A stretch of 64,000 bases of DNA from assembly GCF_029051685.1 (NCBI RefSeq), contig NZ_JAACFT010000036.1, positions 28,627-92,626 on the forward strand. Direction: 5' to 3'. A program made the translations under genes and the position numbers. Numbering within the stretch: position 1 is the first letter of the stretch; each line of letters opens with the position of its first letter. The notes beneath the pieces are model-generated. The model saw only the letters and a list, made by a program, of their open reading frames with translations. It was not told where the DNA came from and ran no database searches. This stretch comes from Bradyrhizobium sp. CSA207 (GTDB lineage Bacteria; Pseudomonadota; Alphaproteobacteria; Rhizobiales; Xanthobacteraceae). Below, in pieces: positions 36,701 through 45,643 of the stretch.

Positions 36701-37082
36701 GGCGAGCGCGCTGGAGGCCCATGGCACGCCGCTGGCGCAGCCCTTCCACGACGGCTATCTGATGAAGCCGATCGACATTCCGCGGCTGCTCGAAACCATC
36801 CGTCAGCTGCTCAAGATCGAATGGCAGTACGGCTCGCACGAGATCGCGGTACCGCTGTGGCGACCGGAAAGCGGTTCGCGGCCGCCGGTGCGGCACATCG
36901 TGGCGCTGATCGGGCTCGGTCAGATCGGCTACGTCAAGGGCATTCAATTGAAGCTCGACGAGATCGGCAGCGAGCATCCGGAGCACGCCGATTTCGTCGC
37001 GCAGATGCGATCGCTGGTCGACCGCTTCGACCTCGACCAGTACATGGCCACATTGAAGACATTGCATGCGTATGAGCACTGA
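33711..37082 (+). CDS. NCS1 permease-like domain fused to a hybrid sensor histidine kinase
   Basis: Membrane sensor of 1123 residues from GTG 33711. Residues about 40-480 are a full NCS1 (purine/cytosine/hydantoin permease) domain with roughly twelve helices. Residues 498-540 form a cluster of nine cysteines (CCIC, C, CSLCC, C, C). Two more helices (about 565-625) and a coiled coil lead to a HisKA domain with the phospho-acceptor His682 in SHELRSPLN, an HATPase domain with GTGLGLTISRLL, and a receiver (about 919-1035) with Asp968 in LLDISMPG. The design parallels CbrA, where an SLC5 transporter domain is fused to a kinase. Divergent from the amide operon, so I infer that it senses amide or urea flux. 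Confidence 0.9.
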   Translation: MAGRQRIDRVRRQYNQWVANQTLEDYALRFTAKSARRWSAARVANTAIGAISFLALEAIGGTITLNYGVTNATAAILVVSAIIFCCGVPIAYYAAKCGIDIDLLTRGAGFGYIGSTVTSLIYASFTFIFFAIEAVILATALEMCFGIPRPIGYLVSAVAIIPLVTYGITLISRFQLWTQPLWIILHILPFVAIAWANPHSFAEWHKFSGEHGDMNGNFDLLLFGVASSVVFSLVAQIGEQVDFLRFLPRDRRASKASWWIALMSAGPGWIVLGAPKMLAGSFLAYFALSHGVPSEEAAEPAHMYLEAFRYVLSQPDLALALTGTFVILSQLKINVTNAYAGSIAWSNFFSRLTHNHPGRVVWLVFNVMVALLLMEIGVYKALEQTLALYSNVAIAWVGALVSDLVVNKPLGLRPPQMEFKRAHLYDINPVGVGAMTIATIVSIAAFYGLFGPTMKALAAFVALAVAFVTAPVIAWLTDGKYYIARKPKRSWANIEAIQCCICEHAFEPEDMTSCPAYAGPICSLCCSLDARCHDLCKPHARAQVQFSEALGRILPQPIYQRINSQLGHYVGVFVISAGLVALVLGLIYLQTSASVHGENVLVSNVLWKVFFSLSIIIGVVAWLFVLAQQSRRAAEAETLRQTTLLIQEIDAHKRTDAELQRAKEVAESANLAKSRYVVGLSHELRSPLNAISGYAQLLEQDTTLPTKPRDQVRVVRRSADHLSGLIDGILDISKIEAGRLYLSRDEVRLSEFLDQLVGMFRLQAAAKGIDFVFRRPATLPTVVYADEKRLRQVLINLLSNAIKFTQSGSVQFVVHYRSPVAEFEVIDTGPGIQGDDLERIFAPFERGALGVSQPQSGTGLGLTISRLLAGVMGGDIKVTSTVGRGSTFKVKMLLSEVTNPRRTAPVEAPVSGYQGARKTILITDDDPVHRDLLREVLTPLGFILLSAADGPGCLALAQHCRPDLFLLDISMPGMDGWTVAESLRASGHHQARILMVSASALEAHGTPLAQPFHDGYLMKPIDIPRLLETIRQLLKIEWQYGSHEIAVPLWRPESGSRPPVRHIVALIGLGQIGYVKGIQLKLDEIGSEHPEHADFVAQMRSLVDRFDLDQYMATLKTLHAYEH

Positions 37083-37989
37083 GCCGAAAAAGCGCGACGT
37101 TGCGCTGGTCGTCGACGACTCCCCTGAGACGCTGCGGCTGCTCACCGACGCGCTTGACGGCGCGGGGATGACGGTGATGGTGGCGCTCGACGGCGCCGCA
37201 GCAATGCGCATCGTCGACCAGATCACGCCCGACATCGTGCTGCTCGACGCCGTGATGCCAGGCATCGACGGGTTCGAAACCTGCCGGCGCCTGAAGCGCG
37301 ATGCGGGGCTTGCCAACGTTCCCGTGATCTTCATGACGGGCCTTGCGGAGACCGAGCATATCGTGCGCGGGCTTGAAGCCGGCGGCGTCGACTATGTGAC
37401 CAAGCCGATCGCGATCGAGGAGATGCTGGCGCGCATCCGCGTCCATCTCGGCAATGCGCGGCTGACCCAGAGCGCGCGTGCGGCCCTCGACGTCTCCGGC
37501 CGGTTCCTATTCGCGGTCAACCGCCAGGGCGGCATTCTCTGGGCGACGCCGCAGGCGCAGAAGCTGCTATCCGACCACCCGGGCACCCATGCGGGCGACG
37601 ACTTCAGACTGCCGCCGTCGCTGCTGCAATGGCTGGAGCAGGCGCGAGGCAACTCGAAATCGCAGGCCGCTTCGCTGCCCGACAATCCGCAGCTCCGGCT
37701 CTACTTCATGGGCCAGCTCGGGGCGAACGAGTTCCTGCTGCGGCTATCCAAGGAATCCGGCACCACGCTGCCGCCGGAATTCACCAGCGAGCTCGGGCTG
37801 ACCACCCGCGAAGGCGAGGTGCTGGCATGGCTCAGCAAGGGAAAGACCAATCGCGACATCGCCCAGATTTTGGGATTGAGCCCGCGCACGGTCGACAAGC
37901 ATCTCGAGCAGATCTACGCCAAGTTAGGAGTGGAGAACAGGACGGCCGCTGCGGCGATCGCGACCAATGCGACGCGGAGGAATTCGTAG
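37072..37989 (+). CDS. Response regulator with receiver and LuxR-type helix-turn-helix
   Basis: Transcription factor of 305 residues. The N-terminal receiver has DDSPETLR and the phospho-acceptor Asp in VLLDAVMPG; a linker of about 100 residues with a PAS-like look follows (GRFLFAVNRQGGILWATPQA), then a LuxR/GerE domain (TTREGEVLAWLSKGKTNRDI, SPRTVDKHLEQIYAKLG). It overlaps the kinase gene by 11 bases (ATG 37072; an ATG at 37066 is also possible). It is the obvious output partner of the NCS1-kinase and a candidate regulator of the amide operon. Confidence 0.93.
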   Translation: MSTEPKKRDVALVVDDSPETLRLLTDALDGAGMTVMVALDGAAAMRIVDQITPDIVLLDAVMPGIDGFETCRRLKRDAGLANVPVIFMTGLAETEHIVRGLEAGGVDYVTKPIAIEEMLARIRVHLGNARLTQSARAALDVSGRFLFAVNRQGGILWATPQAQKLLSDHPGTHAGDDFRLPPSLLQWLEQARGNSKSQAASLPDNPQLRLYFMGQLGANEFLLRLSKESGTTLPPEFTSELGLTTREGEVLAWLSKGKTNRDIAQILGLSPRTVDKHLEQIYAKLGVENRTAAAAIATNATRRNS

Positions 37990-38030
37990 CGGCCCGAATG
38001 AGTTGAGACGCTGCTCGCCCAACAAGGGGT

Positions 38031-38158
38031 GTCGTCCCGGCGAAGGCCGGGACCCATAGCCGCAGGGAGCAGTTTGGCGAAGACTCGCTGCCGTGAGACA
38101 ATCACTGTCTGCAATCGATAGATTCCGCGGTATGGGTCCCGGCCTTCGCCGGGACGAC
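38031..38158. repeat. Palindromic intergenic repeat, family C, copy 2
   Basis: GTCGTCCCGGCGAAGGCCGG plus GACCCATA at the left and TATGGGTCCCGGCCTTCGCC plus GGGACGAC at the right; 28-base arms match perfectly. Placed between convergent genes, so it may act as a two-way terminator. Confidence 0.9.
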
Positions 38159-38185
38159 ATCGCAGCGTATGGCCGGCGCTCGCCC

Positions 38186-39688
38186 CTACCCGTAAACAAA
38201 CGCCCTATCGTCCAGATCCGTCTTCGGGATCTCGTCCTTTTCGGTCCAGTAATCCTGGCTGTGCTGCCATTCCGGCTTGTCGCCGCGCTTGGGCAACAGG
38301 TTCATGTTGCGCATCATGTAGCCGGGGTTGAAGTTTTCCGGATCGATCCACGGCAGGATCGGCATGTTGTGATCCTCGGGACGCAAGCTGACCTCGACCT
38401 TCTTGGCGCCTTTGTTTTTCATATGGCCGAGCAGCCGGCAGACGAAATCGGCGACGAGGTCGACGCGCAGCGTCCAGCTGGCGCGGAAATAGCCGAACAC
38501 CCAGACCATGTTCGGCACGCCCGTGAACATCATGCCGCGATAGGTGACGGTGTCGCCGAACGCGAGCGGCTTGCCGTCGATCTCGAAGGCGATGTCGCCG
38601 AGCGCGGCGAGATTGAAGCCAGTCGCCGTGACGATGATTTCGGCTTCGAGCAGCTTGCCGGACTTGAGCTGAATGCCGTTCTCGACGAAGCATTCGATCT
38701 CGTCGGTGACGACGGAGGCCTTGCCGCTCGCAATACCCTTGAACAGATCGGCATCCGGTACGAAGGCAATGCGCTGCCGCCACGGCCGGTAGCTTGGCGT
38801 GAAGTGCGTCTCGACGTCGTAGTCCGGCCCGAGGACCGCACTGATCTGCCCGATCAATTCCTTCTTCACTTGCTCGGGCTTGCTCACGCAGAGCTTCGTG
38901 AAGGCATCCTGCTCGAACAGGATCTTGCGGCGGACGATCTCGTGAATCCACGCCTCGTCAACCTGAAGCCTGCGCAGCTCCTCGGCGATTTCGATGGCGT
39001 TGCGACCGAGCCGGAAATAGGTCGGCGAACGCTGGAGCATGGTGACATGCGCACATTGGTCCGCGATGTTCGGCACCAGGGTCGCCGCCGTCGCACCCGA
39101 GCCGATCACGACGACTTTCTTGCCCGCGAGATCGATGTCGTCCGGCCACGTCTGCGGGTGGACGATGCGGCCCTTGAAGCGGTCCGTGCCCTTCCATTCC
39201 GGCGTGTAACCTTCCGAATGGCGATAGTAGCCCTGGCACATCCAGAGGAAGTTGGCGGTGAATGTCTTCGCTTCACCGCTATCGGTCGTGACCGCCTCGA
39301 TGGTCCAGAGATTTTGCTCGCTCGACCAGCTCGCGGAATTGATTTGGTGCTTGTAGCGGATGTGTCTGTCGAGATCGTTTTCGGAGATCGCCTCGTTCAT
39401 GTAGGCGAGGATCTCCTCGGCCGTCGCGATCGGCGGACCGACCCAGGGCTTGAAGCTGTAGCCGAAGGTATGGAGGTCGCTGTCCGACCGGATGCCGGGA
39501 TAGCGATGCGTGGTCCAGGTGCCGCCGAACGTCGCCTGCGTCTCCAGGATGACGAAGCTCGTGCCGGGAAGCTGCTTTGTCAGGTGATAGGCGCTGCCGA
39601 TGCCGGAAATGCCGGCACCGACGATCAGCACGTCGAAATGCTCCGAGGCCTGTTTGGTCGTGGCGTGACTGCGAACAGCGACATTCAT
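38186..39688 (-). CDS. Flavin-containing Baeyer-Villiger-type monooxygenase
   Basis: FAD/NADPH monooxygenase of 500 residues from ATG 39688. The N-terminal FAD Rossmann motif is VLIVGAGISGIG (residues 20-31), followed by GGTWTTHRYPGIRSDSD, a second NADP motif (VVVIGSGATAATLVP), and between them the Baeyer-Villiger fingerprint in the form FKGRIVHPQTWP. It could oxidise ketones to esters or lactones, or hydroxylate lipids. Closest in style to the EthA-like branch. No pathway partner is adjacent, so the substrate is unknown. Confidence 0.9.
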   Translation of the reverse strand: MNVAVRSHATTKQASEHFDVLIVGAGISGIGSAYHLTKQLPGTSFVILETQATFGGTWTTHRYPGIRSDSDLHTFGYSFKPWVGPPIATAEEILAYMNEAISENDLDRHIRYKHQINSASWSSEQNLWTIEAVTTDSGEAKTFTANFLWMCQGYYRHSEGYTPEWKGTDRFKGRIVHPQTWPDDIDLAGKKVVVIGSGATAATLVPNIADQCAHVTMLQRSPTYFRLGRNAIEIAEELRRLQVDEAWIHEIVRRKILFEQDAFTKLCVSKPEQVKKELIGQISAVLGPDYDVETHFTPSYRPWRQRIAFVPDADLFKGIASGKASVVTDEIECFVENGIQLKSGKLLEAEIIVTATGFNLAALGDIAFEIDGKPLAFGDTVTYRGMMFTGVPNMVWVFGYFRASWTLRVDLVADFVCRLLGHMKNKGAKKVEVSLRPEDHNMPILPWIDPENFNPGYMMRNMNLLPKRGDKPEWQHSQDYWTEKDEIPKTDLDDRAFVYG

Positions 39689-39813
39689 TGTTGCTTCTAT
39701 GCCTTGCTTGTTTTTATGGCCGTCCTTGACTGGACGGCGCGTTTCCTCCGCGACGGGCATGGTCGCCCATCGCGCTTCCACTTCAAGATGGCATAGATCG
39801 AGCCGCGGTCAAA

Positions 39814-40572
39814 TCACAGCGCCGCACCCCAGCTCCGTGCGGTCTGCAGTATCCAATCGCGATAGAGCGTGAGCGGCGTGACCCCGGTCAGCCCGCCGCA
39901 GCCGGCGGCGCCGTTCGGCCCCGTCGACCAGCTGATGACGCCGACGAGCACGGGACCGTTCGGCCTGTCCTCGAACACCGGGCCGCCGGAATCACCGGTG
40001 CAGGCGCCAATTCCGTCGCGAACACCGTTGGTTACGGGATCGACCAGCCGGATCTGGAGCGTGCCCGGCTGGCCCGTAGCAACGAGCGCCGCAACGCGCG
40101 TCGCGCCGCCGCTTTTTCCCTCGCCGCGCACGGTCACGCCGATACCGGCGATGGTGAAGCGGCCGCCGACCTGGATCGGAACATTCGGCGCGCCGACCGG
40201 CACCGTCGATTTTCCTTTGAGTGGAATTTCGAGTTGCAGCAGAGCTACGTCGGCGGTGGCGCGATGCGACTGCATCGCCTGCATGTTGAAGTTCGGATGG
40301 ATCGCGACGGTCCGTACGTTCTGGAGTTGCGGCTTTCCGTCGGCACCATAGTCGACAATTTTGTAGTCGGCGCCGGGCTGTACGCAGTGGGCGACGGTGA
40401 GCGCAAGTTTCGGCGCGATCAGGCTGCCGGTGCAAAAATTGCCGCGTGAGCCGACGATGGTGACAACGGCGCGCGCGACACCATCGGCCTGCGGCGTGCC
40501 CCCGCCGACGATGGCGTGCGCAGGTGTGGCGAGCAGCAGCGCGGCTGCCATGAGCGTTGCGAGCTTCTTCAT
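39814..40572 (-). CDS. Secreted trypsin-like serine protease
   Basis: Exported S1-family peptidase of 252 residues. The signal peptide MKKLATLMAAALLLATPAHA is followed directly by IVGG, so signal removal alone would create the mature N-terminus that trypsin-like enzymes need. The catalytic triad is His62 (TVAHC), Asp108 (ATADVALL) and Ser195 (CTGDSGGPV). The residue six before the serine is Gly189, not Asp, so specificity is not for Arg/Lys. ATG 40572 is used; longer frame rejected. Divergent from the HAD gene. Confidence 0.9.
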   Translation of the reverse strand: MKKLATLMAAALLLATPAHAIVGGGTPQADGVARAVVTIVGSRGNFCTGSLIAPKLALTVAHCVQPGADYKIVDYGADGKPQLQNVRTVAIHPNFNMQAMQSHRATADVALLQLEIPLKGKSTVPVGAPNVPIQVGGRFTIAGIGVTVRGEGKSGGATRVAALVATGQPGTLQIRLVDPVTNGVRDGIGACTGDSGGPVFEDRPNGPVLVGVISWSTGPNGAAGCGGLTGVTPLTLYRDWILQTARSWGAAL

Positions 40573-40670
40573 GGGAACATGTCTCAAAACAATGAGGGCC
40601 TGCGCTCGGACTGGTCCTTGTCCATACCGCATGCTAGCCGTTTTGGCAGAGAATTCGCGAGGGCAGGACA

Positions 40671-41306
40671 TTGGCAATCGAGGCAGTGATCTTTGATTTT
40701 GGCGGCGTGTTGACCAGCTCACCGTTCGAGGCGTTCGCGCGATTCGAGGCCGAGCGCGGCCTGCCGATCGACATCATCCGGCGCACGAACGCTGCCAACC
40801 ACCTTGAAAACGCCTGGGCGAAGTTCGAGCGCGCCGAGGTCGACATCGACGCGTTCGACCAGTTGTTCGCCGCCGAATCGCTTGCGCTCGGCGCGGAAGT
40901 GCGCGGCCGTGACGTGCTGCCGCTGCTGCAGGGCGATCTGCGTCCCGAGATGGTGGAGGCATTGAAGCGCATCAAGGCACAGTTCAAAACCGGCTGCATC
41001 ACCAACAATTTGCCGGCCAATGCGATCGGCAGCATGACCGGGCGCACGCTCTATGTCGCCGAGGTGATGGCGCTGTTCGACCACGTCATCGAATCCGCCA
41101 AGATCGGTCTGCGCAAGCCCGATCCGCGCATCTACCGGATGATGGTCGAGACGCTGAAGGTCGATCCGAAGAATTGCATCTATCTCGACGACCTCGGCGT
41201 CAATCTGAAGCCCGCACGCGAGATGGGCATGATCACGATCAAGGTGGCCAGCGGAGTCCAGGCGATTGCCGAGCTCGAGGCGGCGACGGGATTGAAGCTG
41301 GGCTAG
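40671..41306 (+). CDS. HAD-superfamily hydrolase (subfamily IA)
   Basis: Cytoplasmic phosphatase-like protein of 211 residues. The start is TTG 40671, seven bases after GAGGGCAGGA. Motif I reads FDFGGVLTS, with Asp as nucleophile but Gly where most HAD phosphatases have the second Asp acid/base; motif II/III lysine is in SAKIGLRKPDPRIY, and motif IV is YLDDLGVNLKPAREMG. This variant is like the N-terminal domain of epoxide hydrolases and ACAD10. Substrate unknown. Followed by two repeats. Confidence 0.88.
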   Translation: MAIEAVIFDFGGVLTSSPFEAFARFEAERGLPIDIIRRTNAANHLENAWAKFERAEVDIDAFDQLFAAESLALGAEVRGRDVLPLLQGDLRPEMVEALKRIKAQFKTGCITNNLPANAIGSMTGRTLYVAEVMALFDHVIESAKIGLRKPDPRIYRMMVETLKVDPKNCIYLDDLGVNLKPAREMGMITIKVASGVQAIAELEAATGLKLG

Positions 41307-41317
41307 CTGCACTGTCA

Positions 41318-41432
41318 GTCCCTCATCCTGAGGAGCGCGTCTTTGCGCGCGCCTCGAAGGATGAAGGCCCCGCTCGTGCCCCTCGCCCTTCGAGACGCCG
41401 CGCAAGCGCGGCTCCTCAGGGTGAGGGATAGA
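41318..41432. repeat. Palindromic intergenic repeat, family F
   Basis: TCCCTCATCCTGAGGAGCGC at the left and GCGGCTCCTCAGGGTGAGGG at the right, with inner arms CCTCGAAGGATGA and GCCCTTCGAGACG. Hairpin element after the HAD gene. One copy in the window. Confidence 0.8.
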
Positions 41433-41459
41433 GAGGGCGCGTGCCGCCTCAACGAACTC

Positions 41460-41538
41460 GTCATTGCGAGCGCAGCGAAGCAATCCAGAATCCCGCCGTG
41501 AAAAGACTCTGGATTGCTTCGCTGCGCTCGCAACGACG
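41460..41538. repeat. Palindromic intergenic repeat, family B, copy 3
   Basis: GTCATTGCGAGCGCAGCGAA and GCAATCCAGA, then the complement ending in CTCGCAACGACG. It lies between the convergent HAD gene and mtnA. Confidence 0.9.
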
Positions 41539-41568
41539 AGATCGGGGCGACGTCCTTCGTCAAACACC

Positions 41569-42675
41569 CTACTCCGCCGCAGCGGCGATCCGCTCGGGGA
41601 AGGCGGCGGCGAGCGAGGCGCGATCGGGTTTCAGCACGCCGCGCTCGGTGATGAGACCGGTGACGAGTCGCGCCGGCGTGACGTCGAAGGCGTAGTTTGC
41701 GACCGGCGAGCCCTCCGGCACGATGCGCACGGTCTCCAGCCGGCCATCGGCGGTGCGCCCGGTCATGTCGGTGACTTCCGTGCCGCTGCGTTGCTCGATC
41801 GGAATATCGCGGATGCCGTCACTGACGGCGAAATCGACCGTCGGCGACGGCAGCGCGACATAGAACGGCACGTTATTGTCGTGCGCGGCGAGTGCCTTCA
41901 GGTACGTGCCGATCTTGTTGCAGACGTCGCCATTGGCGGCAACCCGGTCGGTGCCGACGATGGCGAGATCGACCATGCCGTGCTGCATCAGATGCCCGCC
42001 CGTGTTGTCGGCAATCACCGTGTGCGGCACGCCGTGATGACCGAGCTCCCACGCCGTGAGCGAAGCGCCCTGGTTGCGCGGGCGGGTCTCGTCGACCCAG
42101 ACGTGGATCTTGATGCCGCGCTCATGCGCCAGATAGATCGGCGCCGTCGCCGTGCCCCAGTCGACGGTGGCGAGCCAACCGGCGTTGCAATGGGTGAGCA
42201 CGTTGACCACTTCGCCGGGCTTGTTCGCCGCAATCGCCTCGATCAGCGCCAGGCCGTTGTGGGCGATGCCGCGGTTGATCTCGACATCCTGCTCGGCGAT
42301 CTCGTCGGCGCGCGCGTAGGCGGCTTCCGCCCGTTCCGGCGGCTTGACCGGCGCGAGCGCCGCGCGCATCTCGTCCAGCGCCCATTTCAGATTGATCGCG
42401 GTCGGCCGCGCCACGATCAGGGTTTCGTAGGCGCGCTTCAGGCCGGCATCGGAAGCGTCCTCGCGCATGGCGAGCGCCATGCCATAGGCCGCTGTCGCGC
42501 CGATCAGCGGCGCGCCGCGCACCAGCATATCGTGGATGGCGATGGCCGCGTCTTCGCACGAGGTCAGTCGGGCGACGACGAACTCATGCGGTAGCCTGCG
42601 CTGGTCGATCGCGCCGACCGACCAGCCGTCGCGCTCGCGCCAGATGCTGCGAAAATGCTTGCCGTCGACTTTCAT
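41569..42675 (-). CDS. mtnA: S-methyl-5-thioribose-1-phosphate isomerase
   Basis: Methionine salvage enzyme of 368 residues that isomerises 5-methylthioribose-1-phosphate to the ribulose form. eIF2B-like fold with GAPLIGATAAYGMALAM, the catalytic cysteine in LTHCNAGWLATVDWGTA and the catalytic aspartate in VGTDRVAANGDVCNKIGTY. ATG 42675 is 18 bases after the mtnP stop, so mtnP and mtnA form an operon, with the order matching consecutive pathway steps. The later salvage genes are not here. Confidence 0.94.
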   Translation of the reverse strand: MKVDGKHFRSIWRERDGWSVGAIDQRRLPHEFVVARLTSCEDAAIAIHDMLVRGAPLIGATAAYGMALAMREDASDAGLKRAYETLIVARPTAINLKWALDEMRAALAPVKPPERAEAAYARADEIAEQDVEINRGIAHNGLALIEAIAANKPGEVVNVLTHCNAGWLATVDWGTATAPIYLAHERGIKIHVWVDETRPRNQGASLTAWELGHHGVPHTVIADNTGGHLMQHGMVDLAIVGTDRVAANGDVCNKIGTYLKALAAHDNNVPFYVALPSPTVDFAVSDGIRDIPIEQRSGTEVTDMTGRTADGRLETVRIVPEGSPVANYAFDVTPARLVTGLITERGVLKPDRASLAAAFPERIAAAAE

Positions 42676-42693
42676 GGCGTTCTGCCTTTCGTC

Positions 42694-43569
<876 letters not shown>

Positions 43570-43693
43570 GCCTGCTCCACCCGTTCGCGCCGCGCGATCC
43601 CGTGGACCAGCTATGCCAGTTTTGCGGCGGTTTTGGAACGGGGTGGGTGGCTGGATGGCGGGGTCGTGAGGGGCGTATGCGCCGCACACTCAG

Positions 43694-43719
43694 CGTCATC
43701 CCGGCGAAGGCCGGGACGA
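43694..43719. repeat. Single arm of family C repeat
   Basis: GCGTCATCCCGGCGAAGGCC then GGGACG. A self-complementary small hairpin between the carrier protein and mtnP genes. Confidence 0.65.
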
Positions 43720-43729
43720 GTGCGTCTAA

Positions 43730-44002
43730 CTAAGCCGCCGTGGCCGGCTGCAGCTGGGCCGTCACCATCCGTTCCAGTGTCTCGACGGACTGGAAGTTCT
43801 CCGGCGTGATCTCGGACTGGGGAATGGTGAAGTCGAACTCGGCTTCGACGCCGAGCATCAAATTGACCATGTCCATCGAGGTCAGGCCGACGTCGACGAG
43901 CTTGGCCGCCGGCGTGACGTCAGCGGAGAGCGAATTCTGTTCGAGGATGCCCTTCACCAGCTTGATGATGCGATTGCGCACGTCGGTGTCGAAGGCCTGC
44001 AT
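43730..44002 (-). CDS. Acyl-carrier-protein-like protein (amino acid carrier)
   Basis: Small carrier of 90 residues with the phosphopantetheine attachment serine in VGLTSMDMVNL (Ser42). It is not the fatty-acid ACP: the motif is LTS rather than DSL, and its neighbours are those of the aminoacyl carrier proteins of Bradyrhizobium. I infer it is the acceptor for the amino acid:carrier protein ligase at 45644. It runs leftward, divergent from the dehydrogenase/ligase genes, so the pair is expressed from one shared promoter region. ATG 44002; a TTG two codons earlier also fits. Confidence 0.88.
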   Translation of the reverse strand: MQAFDTDVRNRIIKLVKGILEQNSLSADVTPAAKLVDVGLTSMDMVNLMLGVEAEFDFTIPQSEITPENFQSVETLERMVTAQLQPATAA

Positions 44003-44359
44003 CGGCAAATTCCCATCTGTCTATCAAGGTCGGACCGGATTGCCCGCTACGATGGGCACGGCCGCCCGATCCCGCAATGGGCGCAAGCATTACTTCGCGT
44101 TTCTTAGTAAACGATGACTCAGATTGTCCGAAATTCATGCCTCTACCAAATCGCTAACGCGATGCCGGAGGTTTCGGCGATGCCGACAACCGGGCCTTAA
44201 CTGTTCGTTCGGAATTTCGGTTTGTTTACCCTCTATTTCATCGACGAATTTGAATTAAATCCCTAGCCTCACCTCACAAGCAAAGATGGTCGGAGGATCG
44301 CCGGACGGCATCGCGAATGATGCTGGCGATATCGAACGGCAAACCGGAGGCGGACGAGC
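44003..44359. other. Divergent promoter region of the aminoacyl-carrier locus
   Basis: Three hundred and fifty-seven bases with no gene. The part from 44180 to 44270 is AT-rich compared with its surroundings and includes GAATTTGAATTAAAT, a plausible promoter stretch for the rightward genes. No repeat element or clear operator is visible. Confidence 0.6.
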
Positions 44360-45577
44360 ATGAACGTGCGTGAAGCGGTCCTTACTGTCGATGACGCGCC
44401 GACGAGCTTTCTCGAGCAGGGGCCGTCCCTGGTGGAACGTGCGGCGCGCACCGCTACCGTGGCGGCTGCCGACGCCGACGGCGTCGATCGCGACGCCCGC
44501 TTTCCCCACAAGGCATTCGAAGCCGCGCGTGAGCAGAAGCTGCTCGGCGTCATGATCCCGGTGGAGTACGGCGGCTTCGGCGCTTCGATCCACGACGTCG
44601 CCGACATCTGCTACACGCTCGGACGCGCCTGCGCCTCCACCGCGATGATCTACGCGATGCACCAGACCAAGGTCGCCTGCGTCGTCAGGCACGGCCATGG
44701 CATCCCGTGGATGGAAACCATGATGCGCCGGGTCGCCCGCGACCAGTGGCTGCTCGCCTCTTCCACCACCGAAGGCCAGAACGGCGGCAACATCCGCGCC
44801 AGCGCGGCCGCGGTCGACCACGCCGGAGACACCGTTTCGCTGGTGCGTGACGCAACCGTGATCTCCTACGGCGCCGAGGCTGACGGCCTCGTCACCATCG
44901 CGCGCCGCGCCACGGACGCCTCCGCGTCCGACCAGGTGCTGCTGGCGCTCGCCAAGGACGATTATTCACTGAAGCGCACGCTGGGCTGGGAAACGCTTGG
45001 CATGCGCGGAACCTGCTCGACCGGTTTCGAGCTGAAGGTGGACTGCCCCTCCGACCGGGTCTTCCCGGAATCCTACGACAAGATCCACGCCCAGACCATG
45101 ACGCCGTTTGCGCATCTGTGCTGGTCGTCGGCCTGGGCCGGTATCGCGGCTGCGGCCGTGACCCGCGCGCAAGCCTTCGTCCGCAAGGCAGCTCGCAGCT
45201 CCGGCGGACAGATGCCACCGGCAGCCGCGCATTTCACCGCAGCGAAGATGTCGCTGGCAAAACTCCGTGCCTTGATCGCTGCCAATCTCGACGCCTTCGC
45301 CAGCAACGAGCATGACGAACGTGCGCTGAGTTCGCTCGACTTCCAGTCTTCGATCACGCTTCTGAAGGTCCAGGCCTCCGAGCTCGCGGTCGAGACCGTG
45401 ATGCATGCGATGCGCACGGCCGGCCTGTCCGGCTATCGCAATGACGGCGAGTTCACCATGGGCCGCCACCTGCGCGACGTGCTGTCGTCACCGATCATGA
45501 TCAACAACGACCGCATTCTGGCCAATGCCGCGACATCGACGCTGATGAGCGGCGTGCCAGCAAGTCTTCATGACTAG
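44360..45577 (+). CDS. Acyl-CoA dehydrogenase-like flavoprotein of the aminoacyl-carrier locus
   Basis: Predicted FAD enzyme of 405 residues from ATG 44360. The fold is acyl-CoA dehydrogenase (VMIPVEYGGFGASIHDVADI; LASSTTEGQNGGNIRASAAA). It lacks the typical SEPxAGSD motif, having TTEGQNGGN instead, and the C-terminal signature is altered. I infer that it acts on a carrier-bound aminoacyl or acyl group rather than free CoA. It sits 66 bases upstream of the ligase in the same operon, a combination I recall from other aminoacyl:carrier protein ligase loci in rhizobia. Confidence 0.88.
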   Translation: MNVREAVLTVDDAPTSFLEQGPSLVERAARTATVAAADADGVDRDARFPHKAFEAAREQKLLGVMIPVEYGGFGASIHDVADICYTLGRACASTAMIYAMHQTKVACVVRHGHGIPWMETMMRRVARDQWLLASSTTEGQNGGNIRASAAAVDHAGDTVSLVRDATVISYGAEADGLVTIARRATDASASDQVLLALAKDDYSLKRTLGWETLGMRGTCSTGFELKVDCPSDRVFPESYDKIHAQTMTPFAHLCWSSAWAGIAAAAVTRAQAFVRKAARSSGGQMPPAAAHFTAAKMSLAKLRALIAANLDAFASNEHDERALSSLDFQSSITLLKVQASELAVETVMHAMRTAGLSGYRNDGEFTMGRHLRDVLSSPIMINNDRILANAATSTLMSGVPASLHD

Positions 45578-45643
45578 CAAACCTTCGAGATTGATCAGCC
45601 TTAGAGACCAACAAGAATAATTTCAGATAGCAGGACGTCGAAC

